From positions 2,108,001 through 2,172,000 of the forward strand of contig NZ_CP027846.1 in the NCBI RefSeq assembly GCF_003019255.1: a DNA stretch of 64,000 nucleotides, in the 5' to 3' direction. The notes below the pieces were generated by a model. That model had not been told where the DNA came from. It searched no databases and saw only the letters and a program-made list of their open reading frames with translations. This DNA is from Staphylococcus kloosii. GTDB lineage: Bacteria; Bacillota; Bacilli; Staphylococcales; Staphylococcaceae. Below are positions 1 to 9,453 of the stretch, in pieces. A program made the position numbers and the translations under genes. Numbering within the stretch: the first letter of the stretch is position 1; every line of letters starts with the position of its first letter.

Positions 1-1651
1 ATTTATCTTCGGATTATGGAACGTAGTAGTACCATTACAAATTGGTGCTCGAGACGTAGCCTTCCCTGTACTAAACAACGTAAGTTTCTGGTTATTCTTC
101 TCAGGAATGTTACTGTTCAACTTATCATTTATCGTTGGTGGTTCTCCTGCAGCAGGTTGGACTAACTACGCACCTCTCGCAGGTGAGTTCAGTCCAGGAC
201 CAGGTGTTAACTACTATCTAGTAGCAATCCAGATTTCTGGTCTTGGTACATTAATGACGGGTATTAACTTCTTCGTTACTATCCTTAGATGTAAAACACC
301 AACAATGAAATTTATGGAAATGCCAATGTTTACTGTGACGACTTTCATCACAGCTTTAATCGTTATTTTGGCTTTCCCAGTATTAACTGTTGCATTAGCA
401 TTATTCACAACTGATAGAATCTTTGACACTGCATTCTTCTCAGTTGCGCATGGTGGTATGCCAATGCTTTGGGCAAACTTCTTCTGGGTATGGGGGCACC
501 CTGAGGTTTATATCGTTATCTTGCCGGCATTTGGTGTTTATTCAGAAATAATACCTACATTTGCTCGTAAACGTTTATTCGGCCATCAAAGTATGGTATG
601 GGCTACAGCAGGTATTGCATTCTTAAGTTTCTTAGTTTGGGTTCACCATTTCTTTACTATGGGTAATGGTGCATTAATTAACTCATTCTTCTCAATTACA
701 ACTATGATGATTGGTATTCCTACCGGAGTTAAATTATTCAACTGGTTATTCACATTGTATCAAGGTAGAATATCATTCGAATCACCAATGCTTTGGGCAT
801 TAGCTTTCATCCCTAACTTCCTATTAGGTGGTGTTACGGGTGTCATGCTAGCAATGGCAGCAGCCGATTACCAATACCATAATACGTACTTCTTAGTGGC
901 ACACTTCCACTATACGCTTGTTACTGGTGTTGTATTCGCTTGTCTAGGTGGTTTAATTTACTGGTATCCTAAGATGACTGGTTATAAATTAAACGAAACA
1001 TTAAACAAATGGTGTTTCTGGTTATTCATGATCGGATTTAACGTTTGTTTCTTACCACAATTCGTACTAGGTTTAGATGGTATGCCACGTCGTCTATACA
1101 CTTATATGCCAGAAGATGGTTGGTGGTTACTAAACGTAATTTCAACTATCGGTGCCTTATTAATGGCGGTTGGCTTTATGTTCCTAGTAGCAAGTATCGT
1201 ATACAGTCACTTCACTTCACCACGTGAAGCTACTGGTGACAACTGGGACGGTTTAGGTCGTACTTTAGAATGGTCTACGGCTTCAGCTATGCCTCCTAAA
1301 TATAACTTTGCTATCACTCCAGATTGGAATGATTATGATACGTTTGTAAACATGAAAGAACATGGTCGTCACTACTTAGACAACCATAATTATTCAGAAA
1401 TTCACATGCCTAACAACACGCCAGTCGGTTTCTGGATGGGTATCTTCTTAACAATCGGAGGTTTCTTCTTAATCTTCGAAACAATCATTCCAGCTATTAT
1501 ATGCCTATTAGGTGTATTCGGTTGTATGATTTATAGAAGTTTCCAAATCGATCACGGTTATCACATTCATGTATCTGAAATCGAAGAAACTGAAGCTAGA
1601 CTACGTGAGGCACGTAGAAGAGAAAGGGAGGCTGTAAGTCATGAGTCATGA
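1..1651 (+). CDS. qoxB: Quinol oxidase aa3 subunit I (QoxB), 5' truncated by window edge
   Basis: This is the catalytic haem-copper subunit of the cytochrome aa3 menaquinol oxidase, a polytopic membrane protein that reduces O2 and pumps protons. The reading frame is open from base 2, so about 549 C-terminal residues are visible and roughly 110 are missing on the left. The W-G-H-P-E-V-Y motif (near 490-510) carries the CuB His and the His-Tyr cross-link, V-H-H-F (near 640) gives two more CuB ligands, and V-A-H-F-H-Y (near 897-914) gives haem ligands. The stop overlaps the qoxC start by 11 bases, so translation is coupled. No defects are seen. Confidence 0.97.
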   Translation, partial: FIFGLWNVVVPLQIGARDVAFPVLNNVSFWLFFSGMLLFNLSFIVGGSPAAGWTNYAPLAGEFSPGPGVNYYLVAIQISGLGTLMTGINFFVTILRCKTPTMKFMEMPMFTVTTFITALIVILAFPVLTVALALFTTDRIFDTAFFSVAHGGMPMLWANFFWVWGHPEVYIVILPAFGVYSEIIPTFARKRLFGHQSMVWATAGIAFLSFLVWVHHFFTMGNGALINSFFSITTMMIGIPTGVKLFNWLFTLYQGRISFESPMLWALAFIPNFLLGGVTGVMLAMAAADYQYHNTYFLVAHFHYTLVTGVVFACLGGLIYWYPKMTGYKLNETLNKWCFWLFMIGFNVCFLPQFVLGLDGMPRRLYTYMPEDGWWLLNVISTIGALLMAVGFMFLVASIVYSHFTSPREATGDNWDGLGRTLEWSTASAMPPKYNFAITPDWNDYDTFVNMKEHGRHYLDNHNYSEIHMPNNTPVGFWMGIFLTIGGFFLIFETIIPAIICLLGVFGCMIYRSFQIDHGYHIHVSEIEETEARLREARRREREAVSHES

Positions 1652-2246
1652 TACAAACACTATTGATTCACGTTCACACGAAGGTAATCTGAATAAACTT
1701 GGCTTTTGGATATTCCTTACAGCTGAATTTTCATTGTTCGGTACGTTATTCGCAACGCTATTAACATTACAACATGGCGGTGACTATGCGAACCAAATGA
1801 CTACTGAACTATTCGAATTACCTTTAGTACTTATTATGACATTTGCATTGTTAATCAGCTCATATACTTGTGGTATTGCCATTTATTATATGAGAAAAGA
1901 AAATCAAAACTTAATGATGATTTGGATGATTATTACTGTCATTCTTGGTGCAGTATTCGTTGGCTTCGAAATTTACGAATTTAGCCACTATGCATCAGAA
2001 GGCGTAAACCCAACTATTGGTTCTTTCTGGTCTAGTTTCTTTATCTTACTAGGCACACACGGAGCCCACGTATCAGTTGGTATTTGTTGGATTATTTGTT
2101 TATTAATTCAAGTAGCAATGCGTGGATTAAATAAAGACAATGCTCCAAAATTATTTATAGTAAGTTTATACTGGCACTTTTTAGATGTTGTGTGGATCTT
2201 CATCTTCACTGCCGTATATATGATAGGGATGGTGTATAGCGGATGA
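1641..2246 (+). CDS. qoxC: Quinol oxidase aa3 subunit III (QoxC)
   Basis: This is subunit III of the cytochrome aa3 quinol oxidase. The product has 201 residues, the usual length, with about five hydrophobic helices and a short polar N-terminus rich in His, Ser and Asn. It starts with ATG inside the end of qoxB, with AGAAAGGGAGG as ribosome binding site 7-8 bases upstream, and its TGA overlaps the qoxD start in an ATGA arrangement. It belongs to the qox operon, co-transcribed with qoxB and qoxD. Confidence 0.95.
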   Translation: MSHDTNTIDSRSHEGNLNKLGFWIFLTAEFSLFGTLFATLLTLQHGGDYANQMTTELFELPLVLIMTFALLISSYTCGIAIYYMRKENQNLMMIWMIITVILGAVFVGFEIYEFSHYASEGVNPTIGSFWSSFFILLGTHGAHVSVGICWIICLLIQVAMRGLNKDNAPKLFIVSLYWHFLDVVWIFIFTAVYMIGMVYSG

Positions 2247-2533
2247 ATACTATAGTTAAACATACAGTAGGCTTTATTGCCTCTATCGTTCTGACACTCT
2301 TAGCAGTTTTCGTAACTCTATACACATCATTGACGTTAAACGCAAAAATTACGATTATTTTTGGCTTTGCTTTTGTTCAAGCTGCTGTACAATTATTAAT
2401 GTTCATGCACTTAACTGAAGGTAAAGATGGTAACTTACAAAGTTTCAAAGTAATATTCGCGATTATCATTACGTTAATAATCATTATAGGTACTTATTGG
2501 GTAATGCAAGGCGGACACTCTCATCACCTATAA
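2243..2533 (+). CDS. qoxD: Quinol oxidase aa3 subunit IV (QoxD)
   Basis: This is the small subunit IV of the quinol oxidase: 96 residues with three predicted membrane helices and a His-rich C-terminal end (G-H-S-H-H-L). It is the last gene of the operon, overlaps qoxC by 4 bases, and is followed 7 bases later by a strong terminator hairpin. The member of the complex is identified from length, hydrophobicity and position as much as from sequence. Confidence 0.93.
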   Translation: MNTIVKHTVGFIASIVLTLLAVFVTLYTSLTLNAKITIIFGFAFVQAAVQLLMFMHLTEGKDGNLQSFKVIFAIIITLIIIIGTYWVMQGGHSHHL

Positions 2534-2540
2534 TATATTA

Positions 2541-2573
2541 AAGACTTCTCCTTTACGGAGAAGTCTTTTTTTA
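2541..2573 (+). terminator. Rho-independent terminator of the qox operon
   Basis: A perfect inverted repeat (AAGACTTCTC / GAGAAGTCTT) with a CTTTACG loop is followed by a run of seven T, immediately after the qoxD stop. Confidence 0.95.
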
Positions 2574-2657
2574 TTCCTAGTCCCCTTTTATTCACATCGT
2601 ATCGTTTTAAATATTATAATAGTATATGAAGTTAACTTTACGTGTAGGAGGTAAACA

Positions 2658-3566
2658 ATGAAACAACCAATTATTATTGATACTGATCCAGGTATAGATG
2701 ACGCCGCTGCGATTAGTATCGCCTTAAACAACCCTCAATTTGATGTCAAAATGATATCAACTGTTAATGGTAATGTAGGCGTAGAAAAAACGACTGCAAA
2801 TGCCTTGAAGCTAACAAACTATTTTAATAGTGATGTACCCGTACATCGAGGCGCATCTCACCCACTAATCTCAGATATTGTTAGTGCAAGTGATGTTCAT
2901 GGTGAATCCGGTATGGATGGTTACTTATTTCCAGAAGTTGATTTAGATACCCTTGCGTCTAATAATGCTGTGCTTGCTATGTATGAAACGTTAAAAAATA
3001 GTACGGAGCCTATTACTATCATCCCTATCGGTCCGTTAACAAATATTGCCTTGTTGTTAAAAACTTTTCCAGAAGTTAAAGATAATATTAAAGAAATAGT
3101 AATGATGGGTGGTAGCGCTGGCAGAGGTAACGTTACGCCGACTGCTGAGTTTAATTTCTACTGTGACCCTGAAGCAGCGCGAATTGTTTTTAATTCAGGT
3201 TTACCATTAACTATGATTGGACTTGATGTGGCACGTAGTTCAACGTTAGTACATGCTAAAATTGATAAATTGAAATCATTAAATGAAACTGGCGATATGT
3301 TACACCAGTTGTTTTCACATTATCGTGGTGATGATTTCGAATACGGTATAAATATTTACGATGCATATACGATGTTATATTTATTACATCCAGAAAGTTT
3401 TGAAGTAGCAGAAGCATTAGTAGAAATTGAAACGGATAGTACACTTACTCGTGGTGCTAGTGCCACCGATTTTAAATCTCCTTATCCTAATAGCACAATC
3501 GTGTTATCAATAGATACTGATGAATTTGAAAAATTATTATTCGAAGCATTAGCACACTGTAAATAA
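2658..3566 (+). CDS. Inosine-uridine preferring nucleoside hydrolase family protein
   Basis: This cytoplasmic enzyme (302 residues, full length) hydrolyses the N-glycosidic bond of ribonucleosides in purine/pyrimidine salvage. The N-terminal Ca2+/ribose-binding signature D-T-D-P-G-I-D-D-A spans residues 8-16. The central G-G-S-x-x-x-G-N-V-T-P and N-F-Y-C-D-P-E-A segments are also family hallmarks. The C-terminal motif reads I-Y-D-A-Y, where many relatives have His-Asp; this Tyr may change substrate choice. The ATG has an ideal GGAGG ribosome binding site and the gene stands alone between two terminators. The substrate cannot be read from the sequence. Confidence 0.9.
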   Translation: MKQPIIIDTDPGIDDAAAISIALNNPQFDVKMISTVNGNVGVEKTTANALKLTNYFNSDVPVHRGASHPLISDIVSASDVHGESGMDGYLFPEVDLDTLASNNAVLAMYETLKNSTEPITIIPIGPLTNIALLLKTFPEVKDNIKEIVMMGGSAGRGNVTPTAEFNFYCDPEAARIVFNSGLPLTMIGLDVARSSTLVHAKIDKLKSLNETGDMLHQLFSHYRGDDFEYGINIYDAYTMLYLLHPESFEVAEALVEIETDSTLTRGASATDFKSPYPNSTIVLSIDTDEFEKLLFEALAHCK

Positions 3567-3569
3567 AAA

Positions 3570-3612
3570 AATTCCTAAACAAGTTATATAATATAACTTG
3601 TTTAGGAATTTT
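3570..3612. terminator. Bidirectional terminator between nucleoside hydrolase and fmtA
   Basis: A nearly perfect palindrome of about 19 bases per arm (AATTCCTAAACAAGTTATAT and its complement) has A-runs on the left and T-runs on the right. It sits between two convergent genes, so it can stop transcription from both sides. Confidence 0.9.
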
Positions 3613-3618
3613 TGTTTA

Positions 3619-4746
3619 TTAATAGGTATGCCCTACTTGATTATAATCTCCACCTTGTTTCAAAATATTGTTGTAAATATGTTTGATTACAGCTTCATTT
3701 TTCACTGATGGATTTTCATAATTAGTGCCAACCACTACTATATATTTATCGTTAAAATAACAAGTAAATACGTGTCCATAAAAACCACCATTTATTCTAT
3801 TTTTATCCTTATAAGAATAAAAACCATATCGATACGCGTCTGGATATCTTTTTGTTTTACTTTCTTTTATATAAGGCTGGGTTTGATTTTCTGGAAAAAC
3901 ACGATTACGTTGTAAATCTACAATAAATTTACCCATGTCATAAGGAGCCATATATAAGTTTCCTGCACCATAATATTGGTTTAATAATACAGGATCCATT
4001 AATTGAGGTTGATTATTAACTTTTTTATAACCAATAGCCATATCATTTTGTGCGTTCGGATCATCATAAAATGCAGTATGATGAAGTTTATATTTATGTA
4101 CAATAGTTTCGTTAAATACTTTTGCATAAGGTTTATTCAACACAGATTCAATAACCTTTGCTAGTACTAGATAATTACCGTCATTATAGCGATGACGTTT
4201 ATAAAAGCCTTCTTGAATGCCTCTTTGTTGTATAGCGTGCACCGCATCATCTAAATTATGGAAACTCGTTGATCCTTTATATTTAAACAATCCACTTTTA
4301 TGCAACATTAAATCAGTTAATGGTATTGGTTTAGTAGTTGTGAACCATGGAATGTAATTCGAAACAGGGTTACTCATATTAATTTTTCCTTCATCTACTA
4401 ATTTCTTTAACATAATTCCAGTAAAGAACTTTTGAGAAGAGCCAATAAGATACATCGTATTAGCACTGTTATGTTCGTTATTTTGGAAGTTTTTGATACC
4501 ATAACCTTTGTTAAATTTAATTTTGCCATTATGAAAAACGGCTACTGAACCATTAAATTTTGCTTGTTGCAAGTAATCGTCTATTTCCTGATCTTGTGTG
4601 TCTTGTGCATCGAAAACTGTTTTTAATCGCTTCTCTTCTTTTTTATTGTGCGAAATTTGTTGTTGTTTGTTAATTACATTTGTCTTTGGCATAACCGACA
4701 TATATTGTTTAAAGGCGTACACCCCTATAATAACTAATAAAATCAA
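3619..4746 (-). CDS. fmtA: FmtA-like serine hydrolase (beta-lactamase fold), start uncertain
   Basis: This is a membrane-anchored, extracellular serine hydrolase of the beta-lactamase/PBP4* family. In S. aureus, FmtA removes D-Ala from teichoic acids and lies next to qox, as here. The active-site SxxK is S-S-Q-K (residues 103-106 of the frame given), and a Y-N-D-G-N segment lies near the second box. The first usable start (TTG at 4746) has no ribosome binding site and cuts the membrane anchor in half. The frame stays open upstream to a TAA at 4800-4798, and a good AGAGGAAGG (4809-4801) lies 9 bases before an ATA codon at 4791. The true product probably begins there (see findings). Confidence 0.85.
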   Translation of the reverse strand: MILLVIIGVYAFKQYMSVMPKTNVINKQQQISHNKKEEKRLKTVFDAQDTQDQEIDDYLQQAKFNGSVAVFHNGKIKFNKGYGIKNFQNNEHNSANTMYLIGSSQKFFTGIMLKKLVDEGKINMSNPVSNYIPWFTTTKPIPLTDLMLHKSGLFKYKGSTSFHNLDDAVHAIQQRGIQEGFYKRHRYNDGNYLVLAKVIESVLNKPYAKVFNETIVHKYKLHHTAFYDDPNAQNDMAIGYKKVNNQPQLMDPVLLNQYYGAGNLYMAPYDMGKFIVDLQRNRVFPENQTQPYIKESKTKRYPDAYRYGFYSYKDKNRINGGFYGHVFTCYFNDKYIVVVGTNYENPSVKNEAVIKHIYNNILKQGGDYNQVGHTY

Positions 4747-4815
4747 AATTGCTGTAGTAACAATAATATATAACTTTTTACCAATGTTTATTTTCTTTTA
4801 CCTTCCTCTTTGGTG

Positions 4816-6468
4816 TTATTCAATAAAAGTTTTAACAAATTGTTGTGAAATGTCGTCTATATTTTCTACATTTAATGAGAAATATAATTTAATTTTTGGC
4901 TCTGTTCCAGAGGGTCTTAAGGCAATAAAACCTTCGTCAAATATAAATCTAATTAAATTAGTCTTAGGTAAATCAAGCTGAGAGTCTGTTTCACTTTCTT
5001 TATCTATTAAGCTTCCTTTTTCATAATCTTCAATTTGACGAATGTTTAGACCACATATCGTAGCTAATTTATTATCCTCTTGTCTAAATTGTTGCATAAT
5101 GCGTTCAATCTTAGCATTACCTTCTTGACCTTCAAACATAGGTGCTATTGTTTTATCTTTAAAATGACCAATATTGTTATAAATATCGTCTAATATTTCT
5201 TTAAAAGATAAACCGTTTTGAGCTAATAAATTTTTATATTTAATAATTAAAGGTACCATTTGAATTGCATCTTTATCTCTAGAAATTGACTGTGCTAAAT
5301 AACCGTGACTTTCTTCAAACGCTAACAGTAATTTTTCTGAAGATGCTTCTTTCTGAGATAATAAATCTGAAATATATTTAAAACCTGTTAATACATTATT
5401 AACTGCTACATTAAGTGATTCAGCAAGCCTTTGTGCCATTTCACTTGTTACTATCGATTTAATAATATATAAATCGGAGTCTTCGACAATTAAATCCTGG
5501 TATCTAAGTTTCATTAAAATCAAGCCTATTTCATTTCCATTAAAATAATGATAATTTTGGTTATCATCAATTTCTACAAAGCCGAAACGGTCTGCATCTG
5601 GATCAGTTGCAATGACTAACTTAGCATCAGTTTGTCGTGCTAAGTCTATACCTTTATCAAAAGCTTCTACTTCTTCCGGATTAGCGCTCGTTACACTTGG
5701 AAAATCACCATCTGGTATCGATTGCTCTTGTTCAATAACATAATTGTTGTAGTCTAAATCATTCAGAATATCACTAAGTAAAGGTAAGCTCGTACCATGT
5801 AAGCTGGTCAACACAACTTTCACATTATCTTGTTCGATTTTACCTACTAAATTTTTTACTGCTTGTTTATAACTATTTGTTACCTCATCATTTAAATATT
5901 CAATTGTACCTTCAGCGATTAATTGATTGAAATCGCCTTTAGGTATGTCTAATGGCTTATCTATACTGTTAATGTATGTACTAAGTATTTCTGAATCTTC
6001 TGGTAACAGTTGGCCACCTTCGTGATTATATACTTTGATTCCATTATAATTTTTAGGATTGTGACTCGCAGTAATCATAATGCCTGCATTGGCTTGTAAA
6101 TGCCTAACTGCAAAAGATAATTCGGGCGTTGATTTATAACTATTAGATATAATAGTTTGAATACCATTAGAAGCTAACACTGTTGCCATTTCATTACAAA
6201 ATGCTTTAGACAGATGTCGCGTGTCAAAGTGTATAACTACTATAGGTCGTTTACAATTATTTTTTAAATAATTTGCGAAACCTAACGCCACTTTTCTGAC
6301 AGTAAAGGCATTTAGTCTACCTGGTCCTATTCCAAAAGTGCTACGTATACCTGCAGTACCAAAAGAAAGTGTATTATTAAATCCTTCCTCAATTTGAGAT
6401 TCGGATTGTTGTTCATAAAAAGGTTTAACTAAGCTTTCGTCTAATTTATCTAGCCATTGTTGTTTCAT
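4816..6468 (-). CDS. pgcA: Alpha-phosphoglucomutase / phospho-sugar mutase
   Basis: This enzyme interconverts glucose-1-phosphate and glucose-6-phosphate, supplying UDP-glucose for glycolipid anchors and wall teichoic acid glycosylation. The 550-residue product is full length. The phosphoserine loop is T-A-S-H-N-P with Ser135, the Mg2+ loop D-P-D-A-D-R lies at 289-294, and the phosphate-binding R-P-S-G-T-E-P is near the C-terminus. It lies 69 bases upstream of fmtA in the same direction, so both may be co-transcribed. From memory, S. aureus pgcA is elsewhere in the genome, so this placement among cell-wall genes is a local arrangement. Confidence 0.92.
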   Translation of the reverse strand: MKQQWLDKLDESLVKPFYEQQSESQIEEGFNNTLSFGTAGIRSTFGIGPGRLNAFTVRKVALGFANYLKNNCKRPIVVIHFDTRHLSKAFCNEMATVLASNGIQTIISNSYKSTPELSFAVRHLQANAGIMITASHNPKNYNGIKVYNHEGGQLLPEDSEILSTYINSIDKPLDIPKGDFNQLIAEGTIEYLNDEVTNSYKQAVKNLVGKIEQDNVKVVLTSLHGTSLPLLSDILNDLDYNNYVIEQEQSIPDGDFPSVTSANPEEVEAFDKGIDLARQTDAKLVIATDPDADRFGFVEIDDNQNYHYFNGNEIGLILMKLRYQDLIVEDSDLYIIKSIVTSEMAQRLAESLNVAVNNVLTGFKYISDLLSQKEASSEKLLLAFEESHGYLAQSISRDKDAIQMVPLIIKYKNLLAQNGLSFKEILDDIYNNIGHFKDKTIAPMFEGQEGNAKIERIMQQFRQEDNKLATICGLNIRQIEDYEKGSLIDKESETDSQLDLPKTNLIRFIFDEGFIALRPSGTEPKIKLYFSLNVENIDDISQQFVKTFIE

Positions 6469-6863
6469 TATATGTATGCCTCCTATGCAACGTTAAACTG
6501 ATTTAAAATTTTAGATATATGTTTAAAATTAAGTTATACTAGTTAGTGAGTTTGTTTACTTATAGTAACCTTTGAAATTATATTTTTCTTTGGTTTTATA
6601 ACTATAACTACTATATTGCATTATACCGTAATTCATTCAATAAATCATTTTGAATAGATACATGAAAGTAATTTATACCTATTACAAATTTGTATACATA
6701 AAATGTTATATAAACTTAGTTGATATTTTTCTTTCAGAGTAATAAAATATTACCTTATAGTACATTTTCTTATTTACAAAATATTAATAAACTTACTAAT
6801 AACATTAAGTTTTCCCTAAAATAAAATATTATGTACAAAATTTAATAAGTGGGAGCATCTATA
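6469..6863. promoter_or_regulatory. Divergent intergenic region pgcA / lcpB
   Basis: This 395-base, very AT-rich stretch has no convincing ORF. It must hold the promoters for pgcA (leftwards) and lcpB (rightwards). Several TATAAT-like boxes occur, but none has a clear -35 partner. The only confident signal is the GTGGGAGC ribosome binding site ahead of lcpB (6849-6856). Confidence 0.5.
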
Positions 6864-8243
6864 ATGAATAAAATTTTTAAATATTTTTTGATTTTACTTT
6901 CATTGCTATTAGTTGTTGCTCCGATAGTATTCGCTATTATTTTATTTAAAACTTCTCAAGGTGCTTTTGAGAACTCATTTAATAATAGCGATTCGGCGCG
7001 TAAATCAAATTTAAGAGATTCGAAAGTAAATGCATCAAAAGAACCTATTTCAATTTTGTTTTTAGGAATTGATGAAAATGACAACAGAAAAAAGAATGGT
7101 CAAAGTACAGAACATTCTAGAACAGATTCAATGATACTATCTACTTTAAACACTAAGAAAAAACAAATCAGAATGTTGAGTATCCCTCGTGATACTATCA
7201 GTTATATTCCTAAAGTTGGGTATTACGATAAAATTACACATGCTCACGCATATGGTGGCCCAGCAGCTTCAATGGACACGGTTGAAGCGACACTAAATGT
7301 TCCAGTAGATTACTATGTTAGAATTAACATGAAAGCTTTCGTTGATGCAGTAGATGAACTAGGTGGCATATATTTCAAAGTCCCTTATTCTATTAGTGAA
7401 CCGAACATGAATGATACTGGTAAAACAAAAGTGAAAAAAGGTTACCAAAAATTAAATGGTGAACAAGCTTTAGCCGTAGCTAGAACTAGACATCAAGACT
7501 CCGACTTAAAACGTGGTCAGCGTCAAATGCAATTATTAAAAGCTTTATTTGCAAAAGCACAAAAATCTGATTCCTTTAATAAATTAGATGATGTTATTAA
7601 AATTGTTGGTAAAAATTCTAAACACAACTTAAGCTATAAAGAAATACGAGCATTAGCTTCTGTATATCTTAAAAAAGATGTTAATCTTAAAACAACTCAA
7701 CTTAAAGGTAAAGACGATTACCTAAGTGGTGTTTATTATTACAATCCTGACATTAAAAACATCAAAGATACTTCTAACATATTAAGAAAAGATTTAAATT
7801 TACCAAAAATCACTGATAAAAATGATTTCTTAAACCAACGTGTTATTGATCATTATGGTGATTTAGTACCACAAACCGAAATTGATAAGAGTTTATTACG
7901 TAAAAATCAAAACGATACTACTGATGACAATGATAAAAATTCATCTGATAATGCATCTTCATCAGACGATAGCAATAATCAGTCAAACGGTAATGACAAT
8001 AATAGTAATAACCAACAAAATTATGATCAAAGTCAGCAACAACAGCAAGGACAACCACAACAAGATCAGCAACAAAATCAGCAACAACAGCAAGGACAAC
8101 CACAACAAGATCAGCAACAAAATCAGCAGCAACAAGACCAGCAACAAGATCAACAACAAGACCAACAGCAAAATGGCGATCCTAATCAACAACAGCAACA
8201 ACAACCTAATGCTGATCCAAACCAACAACAAGCACAATATTAA
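6864..8243 (+). CDS. lcpB: LytR-CpsA-Psr (LCP) family ligase with Gln-rich tail
   Basis: LCP proteins attach wall teichoic acid or capsule to peptidoglycan from the outer face of the membrane. The product has an N-terminal anchor (about residues 5-27) and an LCP catalytic domain (about 65-220) with the R-T-D-S-M and S-I-P-R-D-T motifs. From about residue 385 to the end comes a low-complexity tail built of Q, D, N and P. I chose ATG 6864, which has GTGGGAGC upstream, over a GTG 15 bases earlier. Position next to fmtA and atl matches S. aureus LcpB. The tail is longer than I recall for S. aureus LcpB. Confidence 0.88.
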   Translation: MNKIFKYFLILLSLLLVVAPIVFAIILFKTSQGAFENSFNNSDSARKSNLRDSKVNASKEPISILFLGIDENDNRKKNGQSTEHSRTDSMILSTLNTKKKQIRMLSIPRDTISYIPKVGYYDKITHAHAYGGPAASMDTVEATLNVPVDYYVRINMKAFVDAVDELGGIYFKVPYSISEPNMNDTGKTKVKKGYQKLNGEQALAVARTRHQDSDLKRGQRQMQLLKALFAKAQKSDSFNKLDDVIKIVGKNSKHNLSYKEIRALASVYLKKDVNLKTTQLKGKDDYLSGVYYYNPDIKNIKDTSNILRKDLNLPKITDKNDFLNQRVIDHYGDLVPQTEIDKSLLRKNQNDTTDDNDKNSSDNASSSDDSNNQSNGNDNNSNNQQNYDQSQQQQQGQPQQDQQQNQQQQQGQPQQDQQQNQQQQDQQQDQQQDQQQNGDPNQQQQQQPNADPNQQQAQY

Positions 8244-8267
8244 TTTTATTAGAGAGGAGCACACTAT

Positions 8268-8738
8268 ATGACGCGAAAAACTTACGATAAATTAGCTCAT
8301 ATAAATGGTATGTTCAATGTTTTAGAACAACAAATAATTCACAGTAAAGATATGGCACTTTTTAGAAACGAGTTTTTCTATGTAAACCATGAACATCGTG
8401 AAAATTATGAAGCGCTACGTATTTATTATAAAGATAGTGATGCAAATCCAGTCGTTGATGGTGCTTGCTATATTGTCGCTTTACCTGAAATTTTTGATAA
8501 AGTTGATGTTTTTGAATCTGAATTACCTTTTTCATGGGTTTATGATCAAAACGGTATAACTGATACAATGCAACAAATTAGTGTGCCAATTCAATATTTA
8601 ATTGCCGCTGCTCTAGAAGTAACAGATGTTAATTTATTTACACCATCTGGATTTACTATGGGAATGAATAATTGGAACATTGCACAAATGCGAATCTTTT
8701 GGCAATATACAGCTATAATTCGTAAAGAGGCACAATAA
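8268..8738 (+). CDS. DUF2538-type conserved staphylococcal protein
   Basis: This 156-residue, soluble, acidic-to-neutral protein has no signal peptide or membrane helix. I recognise it as the conserved staphylococcal family (DUF2538) found between the LCP gene and atl; its function is unknown. It follows lcpB by 24 bases with a strong GAGAGGAGC ribosome binding site, so it is probably co-transcribed with lcpB, and it ends at a terminator. The family assignment rests on synteny and memory of the sequence rather than a motif. Confidence 0.75.
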   Translation: MTRKTYDKLAHINGMFNVLEQQIIHSKDMALFRNEFFYVNHEHRENYEALRIYYKDSDANPVVDGACYIVALPEIFDKVDVFESELPFSWVYDQNGITDTMQQISVPIQYLIAAALEVTDVNLFTPSGFTMGMNNWNIAQMRIFWQYTAIIRKEAQ

Positions 8739-8746
8739 TTATTAAC

Positions 8747-8778
8747 CACCCTATCGTTACTAAACGATAGGGTTTTTA
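8747..8778 (+). terminator. Terminator after the lcpB-DUF2538 unit
   Basis: An 11-bp perfect stem (ACCCTATCGTT / AACGATAGGGT, loop ACTA) is followed by TTTTATTT. Confidence 0.92.
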
Positions 8779-8815
8779 TTTAATCTTAATAATATTTATG
8801 AAAAGAGGCATTAAT

Positions 8816-9238
8816 ATGTTTAAAGTAGTTGAAAATCATACAGAATTGGAACAAGCATACGACATTAGAAAAAAAGTTTTCGTTAACGAACAAGGTGTTC
8901 CTGTAGAAAATGAATTGGATAATTATGAAGAAGTTGCAACACATATTATAGGATATGACACGGATAACTCGCCTATTGCGACTGCTAGATTTCGCCCTTT
9001 TGGTGAAGGCGTCAAAATTGAACGTGTAGCAGTAATAAAAGAACAAAGGAAATCAGGAATCGGTAAAGTGTTAATGCGATTTATTGAACAGGTAGCACAA
9101 CAATCTGGCTATGAAAAATTAATTTTAAACGCTCAAATTCAAGCCCAACCCTTTTATGATAATCTAGGTTACTCACCTATCGGAGAAATTTTCATGGAAG
9201 AAAATATTGAACATATTAAAATGACCAAGTCCCTTTAA
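8816..9238 (+). CDS. GNAT family N-acetyltransferase (ElaA/YjcF type)
   Basis: This cytoplasmic acetyl-CoA-dependent transferase has an unknown acceptor. The 140-residue product is a single GNAT domain. R-K-K-V-F-V-N-E-Q-G-V-P-V near the N-terminus is typical of the YjcF/ElaA subgroup, V-A-V-I-K-E-Q-R-K-S-G-I-G forms the acetyl-CoA pyrophosphate loop, and F-Y-D-N-L-G-Y is the C-terminal signature. An upstream ATG at 8798 is in frame, but the ribosome binding site AAAAGAGG overlaps it, so I start at 8816. It is separated from its neighbours by a terminator on the left and the atl promoter on the right. Confidence 0.9.
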   Translation: MFKVVENHTELEQAYDIRKKVFVNEQGVPVENELDNYEEVATHIIGYDTDNSPIATARFRPFGEGVKIERVAVIKEQRKSGIGKVLMRFIEQVAQQSGYEKLILNAQIQAQPFYDNLGYSPIGEIFMEENIEHIKMTKSL

Positions 9239-9379
9239 TATTTTTATTAAATCTATAATCAACCAAATTATTATTTTGTAATATTAAAAAATTGGTATTT
9301 TAGAGCAAATATAGATTTATCATGGCTCCAAGACGATTTCTCTTAAATTTTGCACATTACTATTTCATTACAAATTAAT

Positions 9380-9453
9380 GAAAATCGAACAAGATAGTTT
9401 TCGGCGTATTATAATTAGATAAATTAATCATTAATAAGTAAAGGGGTAGTAAC
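9380..9453 (+). promoter_or_regulatory. Probable atl promoter and ribosome binding site
   Basis: A TATAAT box lies at 9410-9415. A weak -35 candidate (TCGAAC, 9385-9390) lies 19 bases before it. AAAGGGG then sits at 9440-9446 ahead of the atl ATG. The -35 call is tentative. Confidence 0.45.

Noticed and set aside
7983..8264. Open frame on the minus strand opposite the lcpB tail encoding a Leu-rich hydrophobic chain
   Set aside because: It is the complement of CAA/CAG repeats and has no ribosome binding site.
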